DNA of 64,000 nt from contig NZ_CP043959.1 of the NCBI RefSeq assembly GCF_008632955.1, positions 4,650,001 to 4,714,000 on the forward strand, written 5' to 3'. The notes below the pieces were generated by a model that saw only the letters and a list, made by a program, of their open reading frames with translations, was not told where the DNA came from and ran no database searches. The position numbers were made by a program, and so were the translations under genes. Each line of letters opens with the position of its first letter. Within the stretch, counting starts at the first letter, position 1. Source of the DNA: Streptomyces tendae (GTDB lineage Bacteria > Actinomycetota > Actinomycetes > Streptomycetales > Streptomycetaceae). Shown here piece by piece: positions 34,978-43,723 of the stretch.

Positions 34978-36342
34978 GTGACACGACCCAGGATCCTCGT
35001 GGTGGGCGCCGGTTTCGCCGGTGTGGAGTGCGTGCGGCGGCTGGAGCGCAGGCTCGCCCCGGACGAGGCGGAGTTGATGCTGGTGACGCCGATGTCCTAC
35101 CAGCTGTACCTGCCGCTGCTCCCTCAGGTCGCCTCCGGGGTCCTGACCCCGCACTCGGTCGCGATCTCCCTGCGGCGCAGCTCGAAGTACCGCACCCGGA
35201 TCATCCCGGGCGGCGCGATCGGCGTGGACCTCAGGGCCAAGGTGTGCGTCATCCGGACCATCAACGGCGACATCATCGACGAGCCGTACGACTACATCGT
35301 GCTCGCGCCCGGCAGCGTCACCCGCACGTTCGACATCCCCGGCCTGACCGACCACGCCTTCGGTCTGAAGTCGCTCGCCGAGGCCGCCTACCTGCGCGAC
35401 CACGTGATCTCCCAGCTCGACCTGGCCGACGCCTGCCAGGACCCCCACGAGCGCGCCTCGCGGCTGCAGTTCGTGGTCGTCGGCGGCGGCTACGCGGGCA
35501 CCGAGACCGCGGCCTGCCTGCAGCGGCTGACGCACGCCGCCGTGAAGCGCTACCCGCGTCTGGACCCGGGCCTGATCAAGTGGCATCTGATCGACATCGC
35601 GCCCAAGCTCATGCCCGAGCTGGGCGAGAACCTCGGGCGCAGCGCGCAGGAGATCCTCACCCGGCGCGGCGTCGAGATCTCGCTGGGCGTGTCCATCGCC
35701 AAGGCCGGCGCCGAGGAGGTCACCTTCACCGACGGCCGGGTCGTGCCCACCCGCACACTCATCTGGACGGCCGGTGTGGTGGCCAGCCCGCTGATCGGCA
35801 CGCTCGACGCGGAGACCGTACGCGGGCGGCTCGCGGTCAACGCGGACATGCGGCTGCCCGGCCACGACGGGGTGTTCGCGCTCGGCGACTCCGCCGCGGT
35901 GCCGGACCTGGCCAAGGGTGACGACGCCGTGTGCCCGCCGACCGCGCAGCACGCGCTGCGGCAGGGCCGGCACGTCGCGGAGAACGTCATCGCCACCCTG
36001 CGGGGCCGGCCGACCCGCCCGTACGTGCACCAGGACCTCGGGCTCGTGGTGGACCTCGGCGGCACCGACGCGGTGTCCAAGCCGCTCGGCTACGAACTGC
36101 ACGGCCTGCCCGCCCAGGTGGTGGCCCGCGGCTACCACTGGTCCGCGCTGCGCACCGGGGTCGCCAAGACCCGTGTGATGACCAACTGGCTGCTGAACGC
36201 GGTGGCCGGTGACGACTTCGTGCGCACCGGTTTCCAGGCGCACCGGCCGGGGAACCTGCGCGACTTCGAGTACCTGGACGCCTACCTGACACCCGAGCAG
36301 GTGCGGGCGCACGTCGCGGAAGCGGGCCGGTCGGCTCGGTGA
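34978..36342 (+). CDS. Type II NADH dehydrogenase (NDH-2, FAD)
   Basis: 454 residues from GTG 34978 (GAAGGGA eight to ten bases before); an in-frame ATG at 34969 is possible. Two Rossmann folds: ILVVGAGFAGVECVRRLERR binds FAD and FVVVGGGYAGTETAACLQ binds NADH. MSYQLYLPLLPQVASGVL and the late FAD contact DGVFALGDSAAVP are typical of NDH-2. The enzyme passes electrons from NADH to quinone at the membrane face without pumping protons; the C-terminal segment GVAKTRVMTNWLLNAV would attach to the membrane. It is probably a stress or redox-balance enzyme beside complex I. Confidence 0.94.
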   Translation: MTRPRILVVGAGFAGVECVRRLERRLAPDEAELMLVTPMSYQLYLPLLPQVASGVLTPHSVAISLRRSSKYRTRIIPGGAIGVDLRAKVCVIRTINGDIIDEPYDYIVLAPGSVTRTFDIPGLTDHAFGLKSLAEAAYLRDHVISQLDLADACQDPHERASRLQFVVVGGGYAGTETAACLQRLTHAAVKRYPRLDPGLIKWHLIDIAPKLMPELGENLGRSAQEILTRRGVEISLGVSIAKAGAEEVTFTDGRVVPTRTLIWTAGVVASPLIGTLDAETVRGRLAVNADMRLPGHDGVFALGDSAAVPDLAKGDDAVCPPTAQHALRQGRHVAENVIATLRGRPTRPYVHQDLGLVVDLGGTDAVSKPLGYELHGLPAQVVARGYHWSALRTGVAKTRVMTNWLLNAVAGDDFVRTGFQAHRPGNLRDFEYLDAYLTPEQVRAHVAEAGRSAR

Positions 36343-36403
36343 CCGGGCCGCGGCGGCCCGGGGAGACGCAGGGATCAGGAACGACGGGGGAGAGTGCGCG
36401 GGA

Positions 36404-38641
36404 GTGAAGGCGGCGGGACGCTCGGTGGGCGCACGGCTGCGCGACCATCTGGCGGCGTCCGACCCGGGGCTGCTGCGGCTGACGGCCGGGCTGCGGACGG
36501 TGGGGGCGATCGCGCTGACGCTGGCCGTGCTCGCCCCGGCCGGCCTCGCCATCACCCATCTGGTGGCGGGCGCGATGACGTCGATGGCCGCCACCTTCGC
36601 GATCCGGGAGCGGCAGCGCCGTGCCCAGGCCGTCACGCTCGCCGTCGGGCTTCCGGTGGCGCTGGCGTCGGTGTCCGCGGGCGCGCTGCTCAGCGAACGC
36701 GTGGTGATCGGTGACGTCTTCGCCGTCGCCCTGATCTTCTGCGCCGTCTACGGCCGCCGGTTCGGCGACCGCGGGATGTCGCTCGGCCTCATCGGCTTCC
36801 AGATGTACTTCGTGTCGCTGTTCGTGGGCGCCTCCCCCGGCCAGCTCCCGGGGCTGTGGGCGGTGATGGCGATCGGCTTCGCGTGCAGTGCCGTCGTGCG
36901 CTTCGCCGTCGTACCGGTGACGCCCACCGGGCTGCTGGAGCGGCTGCGCGAGGCGTTCCGGGCGCGGATGGCCCGGCTGGTGACGGCGCAGCTGGCGCTG
37001 CTCGACGCCGGTCCCGACGAGGTCGACAAGGCACTGGAGGAGGTGCGGGACGGCACGGCCCGGCTGCACGAGACGGCCCTGATGATCCAGAGCCGGCTGG
37101 AGGCGGGCACCCCCGACGAGCCGACCGCGCGGCTGGTGCAGCGCCGTATCGCCGACGCGGAGATCGCCGCCGAGCGGCTCGGACTGCTGCTGCTGTCCGC
37201 CCGCAGCGCGGAGCGGGCGGACACCCTGACGCTGCACCTGCCCGGGGCCCCGGCGCCGGAGGTGGGCCGGATGCCGGGTCCGGAGGAGGCGACCGCGCTG
37301 CTGCGCCGTGACCTGGTGGCGCTGAGCACGGTGGTGCTGCGGTCCGGGCCGTCCGGCACCGGCGTGGCCCAGGTCCGCAACCGTCTGCTCGGCTACCGGG
37401 ACGAGGAGAACCTGCCCGCCGGCTCGGCGGCCGTACGGGACGTGTTCCGCGGGATCGGCGAGGCGGCGCGGGCGGTCATGGGGCTGCGCATAGCCCTGGA
37501 CGGTCCGCAGGACGAGTCGGACGACAGTCCGGCGACGGCCCGCTCCCGGGAGGAGCTGGACGCCGAGGACGCCGCCATCGACGCGGAGGAGACGGAGGAG
37601 GAGAAGGGCGAGAAGCCGAAAGGGCTCGAGCGGCCCACCACCCGCGCCGCCGTCCAGGTGGCGGTCGGCTCGACGCTGGCCATCGTCGGCGGTGAGCTGC
37701 TGTCCACGGACCGCTGGTACTGGGCGGTGCTGACCTGCTGGATCGTCTTCATCAACACGGCCTCCACCGGGGAGATCCTGGTCAAGGGCTACCGGCGGCT
37801 GCTGGGCACGGTCTTCGGCGTGGTCGCCGGCATCATGCTGGCCGCGCTGGTCGGCGGGAACACCACGGCGGCCTTCGCCCTGGTGCTGGTGCTGATCTTC
37901 GCGATGTTCTACACGGCACCGCTGTCCTACACGCTGATGTCGTTCTTCGTCACGGCGATGCTGGGGATGCTGTACACCCTGCTGCACACCTACAGCTGGG
38001 AGGTGCTGCTGCTGCGGGTGGAGGAGACGGCGCTGGGCGCGGTCTGCGGGGTGGTGGCGGCGGCGCTGGTGCTGCCGGTGCACACCGACCGGCGTACCAA
38101 CGAGCTGCTGGTCACCGTGCTGGAACGGCTGTCCGAGGTGACGGACGCGGCCGTGGGGCAGCTGAGCGGCGGCCTGCCGGCCGACCTGCTGGACAAGGCA
38201 CGGGAGCTGGACCAGGCGCTGGGTGACCTGCGCTCGGCGACCAAGCCGCTGACGCATCCGGTCACCCCGCTGCGGGCCCGGCGCACCAACGCACGGTACG
38301 TCGTGGCGCTGCTGGAGACCTGCGCGTACCACGCGCGTGCGCTGGCGGCGACGGCGGAGCTGCTGCCGACGCATCCGTCGATCGCGGCGGATCCGCGGCT
38401 GCGGGGCGCGGCGGGGCGGACCGTGCGGAACATCGACACGATCACCGCACGGGTCGCCGACGACGAGGTCACGGCACCGGTGGAGACGGGCCCGAGCATC
38501 GCGTCCCTGCTGGCGGGTGACGACGCCGCCCGCTACGGCCGCATCACGGGACGGGTGCTGCGCCACCTGGAACGGCTGGACGAGGCGGTGGTGGGCCTCG
38601 CCCGGCCCCTGGACGTCCCCGTCACGGCCCCGGACCGCTGA
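36404..38641 (+). CDS. FUSC-family (fusaric acid resistance-like) membrane protein
   Basis: 745 residues. Membrane block one, about residues 30-170 (AIALTLAVLAPAGLAITHLVAG, LFVGASPGQLPGLWAVMAIG), is followed by a soluble helical stretch (175-410) with an acidic run DAEETEEEKGEK. Membrane block two, about 415-555 (AVQVAVGSTLAIVGGELL, WYWAVLTCWIVFINTAS, LVLVLIFAMFYTAPLSY), is followed by a soluble C-terminal helical domain. This duplicated layout is that of FUSC/YccC proteins, thought to export aromatic acids or related compounds. GTG 36404 is the start used. It is followed by the hairpin-repeat array. Confidence 0.9.
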   Translation: MKAAGRSVGARLRDHLAASDPGLLRLTAGLRTVGAIALTLAVLAPAGLAITHLVAGAMTSMAATFAIRERQRRAQAVTLAVGLPVALASVSAGALLSERVVIGDVFAVALIFCAVYGRRFGDRGMSLGLIGFQMYFVSLFVGASPGQLPGLWAVMAIGFACSAVVRFAVVPVTPTGLLERLREAFRARMARLVTAQLALLDAGPDEVDKALEEVRDGTARLHETALMIQSRLEAGTPDEPTARLVQRRIADAEIAAERLGLLLLSARSAERADTLTLHLPGAPAPEVGRMPGPEEATALLRRDLVALSTVVLRSGPSGTGVAQVRNRLLGYRDEENLPAGSAAVRDVFRGIGEAARAVMGLRIALDGPQDESDDSPATARSREELDAEDAAIDAEETEEEKGEKPKGLERPTTRAAVQVAVGSTLAIVGGELLSTDRWYWAVLTCWIVFINTASTGEILVKGYRRLLGTVFGVVAGIMLAALVGGNTTAAFALVLVLIFAMFYTAPLSYTLMSFFVTAMLGMLYTLLHTYSWEVLLLRVEETALGAVCGVVAAALVLPVHTDRRTNELLVTVLERLSEVTDAAVGQLSGGLPADLLDKARELDQALGDLRSATKPLTHPVTPLRARRTNARYVVALLETCAYHARALAATAELLPTHPSIAADPRLRGAAGRTVRNIDTITARVADDEVTAPVETGPSIASLLAGDDAARYGRITGRVLRHLERLDEAVVGLARPLDVPVTAPDR

Positions 38642-38689
38642 CGCACGGCACCCTCCGGGGGTGGTTGGCCGGGTGCGGCGCCATGGTGG

Positions 38690-39100
38690 TCGCTCGCGCA
38701 GTTCCCCGCGCCCCTGGGGATGCGGCCCGACCGTCGCCCCTCAGGGGCGCGGGGAACTGCGCGACCGGCCCCCACCGGGCCGCGGGTGAGGGGGGGCAAC
38801 CGTCGCTCTTCGGGCCCGGAACCGGAACAGCCACCACGCAGGCCCGGAGCGCAGTTTCCCGCGCCGACCGACCGCCCCTCAGGGGCGCGGGGAACTGCGC
38901 GACCGGCCCCCACCGGGCGCGGGTGACTCGGGGGTCCCCGTCGCTCTTCGGCAGGCGCGGGGAAACCGGGACAGCCACCACGCAGGCCCGGAGCGCAGTT
39001 TCCCGCGCCGCTAGGGATAGCGGCCCGACCGTCGCCCCTCAGGGGCGCGGGGAACTGCGCGACCGGCCCCCACCGGGCCGCGGTGACTCGGGGGGTGCGG
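38690..39100. repeat. Tandem array of Streptomyces GC hairpin repeats
   Basis: Right arms AGGGGCGCGGGGAACTGCGC begin at 38743, 38881 and 39041, each continuing GACCGGCCCCCACCGGG. Matching left arms GCGCAGTT(C/T)CCCGCGCC lie at about 38697, 38849 and 38993. The full unit repeats at about 138 and 160 bases. A further copy is at 19083-19156. The array fills the 38642-39205 gap between the FUSC gene and the convergent gene at 39206. No gene is seen inside. Likely hairpin terminators amplified by slippage or recombination. Confidence 0.85.
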
Positions 39101-39205
39101 TCCCCGTTGCTCTCCGGCGGGCGCGGCGAGCCCTTGCCCCCGGACCGAGCGCACGACGCGCCGGGGCCGCGGGGGAGTCGCGGCCCGGCGTCGGGGGAGG
39201 GAGAG

Positions 39206-39634
39206 TCAGAAGTCCGTGGGGAGGCCGCTCGCCTCGGCGATGCCCCGCAGCTCCTCGTTCTGGCGGTGGCGGTCGCGGATGAAGTCGGCGATCTCACCGA
39301 GCCGGGAGGGGTCCGCGGCGGTCGCCGCGTCGGTGACCACCCGGACCGGCCCGGTGTCGTCGACGTCGAGCTCGACCACCTCGTTGTCCAGCCGGCCGGT
39401 GACCGCCGTGGCGATGACCAGGGCGGCCTCGTCACGGACCTCCTGCGGGAGCTCCTCGTCCCCGCCGTCCAGCGCGAGGTCGACGCCCGACAGGCGGTGC
39501 TCGTCGATGGCCTCGAGGACCGGCTCCACCACGCGGAGCAGAAGCCGGTAGTCCTCGGTGTCCATGCGCACCCGCAGCAGGTCCAGGTAGACGTCCACGG
39601 GGCGGTCGTCCGGGGTGAACTCGGATTCGCTCAT
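39206..39634 (-). CDS. Hypothetical acidic protein
   Basis: 142 residues, acidic (many Asp and Glu), soluble, without recognised motifs. Sequence character is alpha/beta: VDVYLDLLRVRMDTEDYRLLLRVVEP, then VVELDVDDTGPVRVVTD, then a C-terminal helix LGEIADFIRDRHRQNEELRGIA. It lies 28 bases after a DUF5133 gene and downstream of the sigM-like sigma gene in one direction, so the three may be one transcript. A role in that sigma pathway is only inferred from position. Confidence 0.75.
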   Translation of the reverse strand: MSESEFTPDDRPVDVYLDLLRVRMDTEDYRLLLRVVEPVLEAIDEHRLSGVDLALDGGDEELPQEVRDEAALVIATAVTGRLDNEVVELDVDDTGPVRVVTDAATAADPSRLGEIADFIRDRHRQNEELRGIAEASGLPTDF

Positions 39635-39662
39635 GGGCCTCGGGTTCCCTTCCCGCGCCGGG

Positions 39663-39905
39663 TCATACTGCGGCCGGCGCGACCGTTGTGGCGGATTCCC
39701 TCTCGGTCGGCGCCAGCCAGGCGCGCGCCGTGGCGAGCGCCTGCCGTACCTCCCGCGTGCCGGTCGACACGCACAGGGTGTAGGCCAGGTCGGCCAGCCG
39801 CGCGTCCGGCGCGACGGCGCCCGCGACGGGGGCGGTACGCGTCGCCGTCAGGGCCTCGTACTCCTCGACGAGGCGGCGCAGCACGGCGGGGTGGGGCTTG
39901 AGCAT
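39663..39905 (-). CDS. DUF5133-family small protein
   Basis: 80 residues. The family pattern is LRRLVEEYEALTA, a helix, then LADLAYTLCVSTGTREVRQAL. The frame is intact, unlike the paralogue at 10028. The family is small, confined largely to Streptomyces and has no known function; a cysteine in YTLCV is conserved in both copies here. Both copies sit near stress genes (glgE and a SigB-family sigma factor). It is 50 bases downstream of the sigma gene. Confidence 0.82.
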   Translation of the reverse strand: MLKPHPAVLRRLVEEYEALTATRTAPVAGAVAPDARLADLAYTLCVSTGTREVRQALATARAWLAPTERESATTVAPAAV

Positions 39906-39955
39906 GTGGGTGTGACTCGCTTTCGGGGCGGTGTGGGGGGTGCTGAGCAGGCCGT

Positions 39956-40810
39956 TCAGTCGGTGGGCCGGGCGCCGCGGCGGCCGGGGCGCTGTCCCAG
40001 AACGTCGGCGCGGACCCGGGCGCAGCTGCGGCTGATGAGCCGGGAGACGTGCATCTGGGAGATGCCCAGCCGGTCGGCGATCCGGCTCTGGGTCATGTCC
40101 TCGAAGAAGCGCATGTAGAGGATGGCGCGCTCGCGTTCCGGCAGTCGCCGCAGTCCCTCCTTGGCCGACTCACGGTCGACCACGACGTCGTAGGAGCCGT
40201 CGGAGGTGCCGAGGGTGTCGGCGAGGCTGTAGCCGTCGTCGTCGGAGGACAGTTCGGCGTCCAGCGACAGGGTGCTGAAGCTCTCCAGCGCCTCCATGCC
40301 GGCGGACACCTCCTCCTCGGTCAGCCCGGTGTGGGCGGCGATGTCCGCCACGGAGGGCTCGGGGCTGCCGGGGTTCTGGGTGAGCTCGCGGCGCGCCACA
40401 CGCACCTTGTTGCGCAGTTCCTGGACCCGGCGGGGCACGCGCAGCGCCCACATCCGGTCCCGGAAGTGGCGCTTGACCTCGCCGGTGATGGTGGGGACGG
40501 CGTAGCTCTCGAAGGCACCCCGGTCCGGGTCGAACCGGTCGATGGCCTTCACCAGGCCGAGGGCCGCCACCTGGCGCAGGTCCTCGATGGACTCGCCGCG
40601 GTCGCGGAAGCGGCCGGCGATCCGGTGGGCCATCGGCAGCCAGGCGGTGACGAGCTCGTCCCGCACCGCGTCCCGTTCGGGTCCGTCCTGAAGGGACGCC
40701 AGCCGGGAGAAGAGGGTCGTGGTGTCGGGGGCGTCGTCGTGCCGCCGGCGGGTCGTGGCGGCGGTCGTTCCGGAGGAGCCGGGACGAGAAGCGGACGTGT
40801 CAATGAGCAT
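39956..40810 (-). CDS. sigM: SigB/SigF-family RNA polymerase sigma factor (sigM-like)
   Basis: 284 residues. Region 2 reads SIEDLRQVAALGLVKAIDRFD and VPTITGEVKRHFRDRMW, region 3 VPRRVQELRNKVRVARREL, and region 4 LPERERAILYMRFFEDMTQ and GISQMHVSRLISRSC. It is very like the sigma factor at 4720, so the two are paralogues about 35 kb apart. The extra N-terminus (residues 1-27) is Ser/Thr-rich. An RsbW-like gene lies 208 bases upstream in the same direction and is a candidate anti-sigma factor. The symbol sigM rests on recalled S. coelicolor gene order. Confidence 0.9.
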   Translation of the reverse strand: MLIDTSASRPGSSGTTAATTRRRHDDAPDTTTLFSRLASLQDGPERDAVRDELVTAWLPMAHRIAGRFRDRGESIEDLRQVAALGLVKAIDRFDPDRGAFESYAVPTITGEVKRHFRDRMWALRVPRRVQELRNKVRVARRELTQNPGSPEPSVADIAAHTGLTEEEVSAGMEALESFSTLSLDAELSSDDDGYSLADTLGTSDGSYDVVVDRESAKEGLRRLPERERAILYMRFFEDMTQSRIADRLGISQMHVSRLISRSCARVRADVLGQRPGRRGARPTD

Positions 40811-40941
40811 TGCGGATTCAGCTCCCGAACGGTGGTTTCAGGGATCTACCGCGGGGCGGTCTTCGCGGGGACATCCGGAGGGGTCCCAGCGGTCGTACCC
40901 GTCCCGCCGGCGCGCCTCCGGTCCGAAGCACGAACCTCCGA

Positions 40942-40966
40942 TTGCCCCCGGTCCGGTAGAACAAAC
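40942..40966 (-). promoter_or_regulatory. Weak SigB-type promoter candidate upstream of the sigM-like gene
   Basis: On the minus strand GTTT (40966-40963) is followed after 15 bases by GGGCAA (40947-40942). The -35 box is perfect for SigB-family promoters and the -10 matches four of six bases of GGGTAY. It lies 130 bases before the ATG, so autoregulation would be possible. Confidence 0.28.
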
Positions 40967-41018
40967 TCCGCTTCTTCGCGGAAATTGCCAGGGGGCCGCG
41001 CGCCCGCCCGGAAAGGGG

Positions 41019-41462
41019 TCAGACGAGGGAGACCAGGGCGGTGATGCACTTGCCGCCGCCGGGCAGGTCGGACACCCGGACGTCGCGGGCGAGCCGGCAC
41101 ACGATGGGCCAGCCGTGGCCGCCTGGGCGGCGACGTCCCTCGCCGTCGGCGGCCGGTACGGCCACGGGCAGGGCCTCACTGCGGTCGCTGACGGACAGGC
41201 GGACGCCGGGGCCGCTGACGTCGACCTGGAAGTCGGTGACTCCCCCGCCGTGCAGGATCGCGTTGGTGGTCAGTTCGGAGGCGACGAGCAGGGCGTCCGC
41301 CAGGGCATCGGTGTCACAGGGGGTACGGGTGGCCAGGCAGCGTTCGGCGACCGCCCGCACCACGGCCTCGCGCACCTCGGCGGGCCGGGACGGACACGGC
41401 GGCCCGGCCCGCAGCGTGCCGGGCGGCTGCACAACGGGTTCGGTGACGTGCTCCTCGCGCAT
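41019..41462 (-). CDS. RsbW-like anti-sigma HATPase protein
   Basis: 147 residues from ATG 41462, preceded by AAGGAG. HATPase marks: N-box ALLVASELTTNAILHGGG, G1 region LSVSDRSEALP, and G2 GGHGWPIVCRLARDV. Single-domain proteins of this sort are anti-sigma factors or antagonists' kinases. Position just upstream of the sigM-like gene in the same direction suggests it controls that factor. The G2 lid is shortened, so kinase activity is uncertain. Confidence 0.87.
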   Translation of the reverse strand: MREEHVTEPVVQPPGTLRAGPPCPSRPAEVREAVVRAVAERCLATRTPCDTDALADALLVASELTTNAILHGGGVTDFQVDVSGPGVRLSVSDRSEALPVAVPAADGEGRRRPGGHGWPIVCRLARDVRVSDLPGGGKCITALVSLV

Positions 41463-41607
41463 TCTGCGGCTCCTTGTCGGTCGGTTCGTCTACGGTTTCG
41501 TCTCGGACCTCCCTTTTCGGCTCACCTGTCCCGGTTCCTGCAAACCTCCCGGACGCCTCCCGCCCCTTCTGTCATGCGAACGGTCCGTCGGGGGTACCCG
41601 GATCCGC

Positions 41608-41841
41608 ATGACGGATGTGGTGGACTCGGACGAACTGCTGCGGCGGATCCAGCGGGCCCGTGCCTGCGCGGCACAGGAGGAGCGGGCGTGGCGGGCCCGG
41701 GGCGAGCAGCTCGGCGGGGAGGGCGGCCCGGAGGATGCCGGCGCGGCGCGCGACGCCGAGATCCGCACGGTGGCCTACGGAGTGGTGCTCCGGGTGCTGG
41801 ACGAGATCCTGACGCCGGGGCGGCACGCGGACCGGCACTGA
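41608..41841 (+). CDS. Small hypothetical protein
   Basis: 77 residues, MTDVVDSDELLRRIQRARAC at the start, largely helical and charged with a central Gly/Glu-rich turn and a hydrophobic C-terminal helix (VAYGVVLRVLDEIL). Codon use has the expected high third-position G+C. No family recognised. Divergent from the RsbW-like gene and 81 bases before the decarboxylase. Confidence 0.6.
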   Translation: MTDVVDSDELLRRIQRARACAAQEERAWRARGEQLGGEGGPEDAGAARDAEIRTVAYGVVLRVLDEILTPGRHADRH

Positions 41842-41922
41842 CCGGCCGGCACCGGCCGCGGCGCCGGGCGTGTTCCCGGTAGCGGCGGATTGACGCGAGG
41901 GACATCGGGAACCCGCCCGCGC

Positions 41923-43411
41923 ATGACCGTCGACCATCACCGGGCACCGGTGCTCGAAGCCCTGGAGGACTACCACCGCAGCGGACGACTGGGTTTCACG
42001 CCCCCGGGCCACAAGCAGGCGCGCGGAGTCGATCCGGCCGTGCGCGAGGTGCTCGGGGACTCCGTGTTCCTGGGTGACGTGCTGGCCACGGGCGGTCTGG
42101 ACGACCGCCTCACCCGGGGGCGGGTGCTGCAGTCGGCGCAGGAGCTGATGGCCGACGCGGTGCACGCCGAGCACACCTTCTTCAGTACGTACGGCAGCTC
42201 CTTGTCGGTCAAGGCCGCGATGCTGTCGGTCGCCGGCCCGCACGAGAAGCTGCTGATCGGGCGGGACGCGCACAAGTCGGTGGTGTCGGGCTGATCCTGT
42301 CCGGCATCGTGCCGGTCTGGGTGGAGCCGCGGTGGGACGCCGAGCGGCACCTGGCCCATCCCCCGTCGGCGGCGGAGTTCGAGCAGGCTTTCGAGGCGCA
42401 TCCGGACGCGCGCGGCGCCCTGGTGACCAGTCCGACGCCGTACGGCGCCGCCGCGGCCCTGCGGGACATCGCCGACGTGTGCCACCGGCGCTCGCGTCCG
42501 CTGATCGTGGACGAGGCCTGGGGCGCGCATCTGCCTTTCCACCCCGAGCTGCCGTCCTGGGCGATGGACGCGGGCGCCGACATCTGCGTGACCAGCATCC
42601 ACAAGATGGGCAGCGGTCTGGAGCAGGGGTCCGTGTTCATCTGCGGGGCGACCTGGTGCCGCCCGCGCTGCTCGGCATGCGGGCCGACCTGCTGGGCACC
42701 ACCAGCCCCTCCGTGCCGATCTTCGCGGGGCTGGACGGCTGGCGGCGGCAGATGGCACTGAGCGGCAAGGATCTGATGGGGTCGGCCCTGACGCTCGCGG
42801 GCGAGGTGAGGGCGTCGATCGAGGAGATCGACGGCATGCACGTCAACGACCGGGACGACTTCTGCGGCCCGGGCCTGGCGGACGACTTCGACCCGCTGCC
42901 CTGCGTCATCGACCTGGAGGGGCTGGGCGTGTCGGGTTACCGGGCGGCGGACTGGCTGCGCGAGCACCGGGCGGTCGACGCCCACCTGGTCGACCACCGG
43001 CGCATCGGGGCGCAGATCACCCACGGCGACGACCGGGAGACCACCGGCGAGCTGTTGTCGGCGCTGCGGGACCTCGGGCGGGCGGCGCCCGAACTGCGCG
43101 GGGGCCCCGAGGTGGCGGTGCCCGCGCCGGGCGAGCTGCGGATGGAGCAGGCGGTGCTGCCGCGCGACGCGTTCTTCGGTCCGACCGAGGACGTACCGGT
43201 CGAGGAGGCCGCCGGACGGGTCGCGGCCGAGATGATCACGCCGTATCCGCCGGGCATCCCGGCCGTGCTGCCGGGCGAGCGGTTCACCGGGCCGGTGCTG
43301 CGGTATCTGCGGACGGGGCTCGCCGCCGGGATGCACCTGCCGAACCCGGCGGACCCTGACCTGAACACGGTGCGGGTGGTCGCGCGGGACGCGCACCGGG
43401 GCGCGGGGTGA
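41923..43411 (+). pseudogene. Orn/Lys/Arg decarboxylase-type PLP enzyme, frame broken twice as sequenced
   Basis: A fold-type I PLP decarboxylase of about 496 residues once two one-base losses are mended, at 42288-42290 (GGG, expected GGGG) and 42645-42648 (GGGG, expected GGGGG). Frame 1 gives GFTPPGHKQARGVDPAVREVLG and TFFSTYGSSLSVKAAMLSV; frame 2 gives LVTSPTPYGAAAALRDIADV, LIVDEAWGAHLPFH (PLP-binding Asp) and TSIHKMGSGLEQGSV (Schiff-base Lys); frame 3 gives the C-terminal domain to 43411. The family decarboxylates arginine, lysine or ornithine to polyamines. Both breaks are in G runs and match the pattern in glgE and treS, so the gene is probably intact. Confidence 0.9.
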
Positions 43412-43484
43412 GCTCCGTCGCGGCCCCGCGGGAGGTCCGGCGTTCCGGGTGAACGACGTCACGCCCCCCGATTACGCGAACCTT

Positions 43485-43592
43485 TGGTGAATGGTTTATC
43501 GTTCACTTACGTGGTGGCGGGGTCGACCCCCATCCCCCGGACACCACCGCTCACGGCCCTGGCTGGCTTCCCCCGTCCAGCCAGGGCTTTTT
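43485..43592 (+). ncRNA. Candidate 6C-type small RNA
   Basis: A structured intergenic stretch between two co-directional genes. ATGGTTTATCGTTCAC leads into hairpin one, arms GTGGTGGCGGGG and CCCCCGGACACCAC with a C-rich centre, and hairpin two is the terminator with loop CTTCCCCCGT. Two hairpins each with a C-run in the loop and a final terminator is the design of the actinobacterial 6C RNA, an abundant sRNA linked to development in Streptomyces. The C-runs here are five long, not six; the window also shows base loss in C-runs. The family is recalled, not searched. Confidence 0.5.
43556..43592 (+). terminator. Rho-independent terminator
   Basis: GCCCTGGCTGG and CCAGCCAGGGC form a perfect 11-bp stem with a ten-base loop, followed by TTTTT (43588-43592). 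This is the only classical terminator with a T-run seen in the window. It would end the candidate small RNA, or act on the decarboxylase transcript. Confidence 0.88.
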
Positions 43593-43723
43593 CATGCCCG
43601 GACACGGGCGGGCGGTCCGCCGCCGGGACCGGCTCCGGCCCCGACGTGCCCCGGACGGCGGCAGCGGCTGAAATGAACATAGGGAAAGCACCCGGACCGC
43701 ATCTCGGCGAGGAGTCCCGCCCC

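Noticed and set aside
38690..39100. CRISPR array
   Set aside because: Repeat spacing is irregular (138 and 160 bases), the 'spacers' are themselves repeated, arms are self-complementary hairpins and no cas genes are near.
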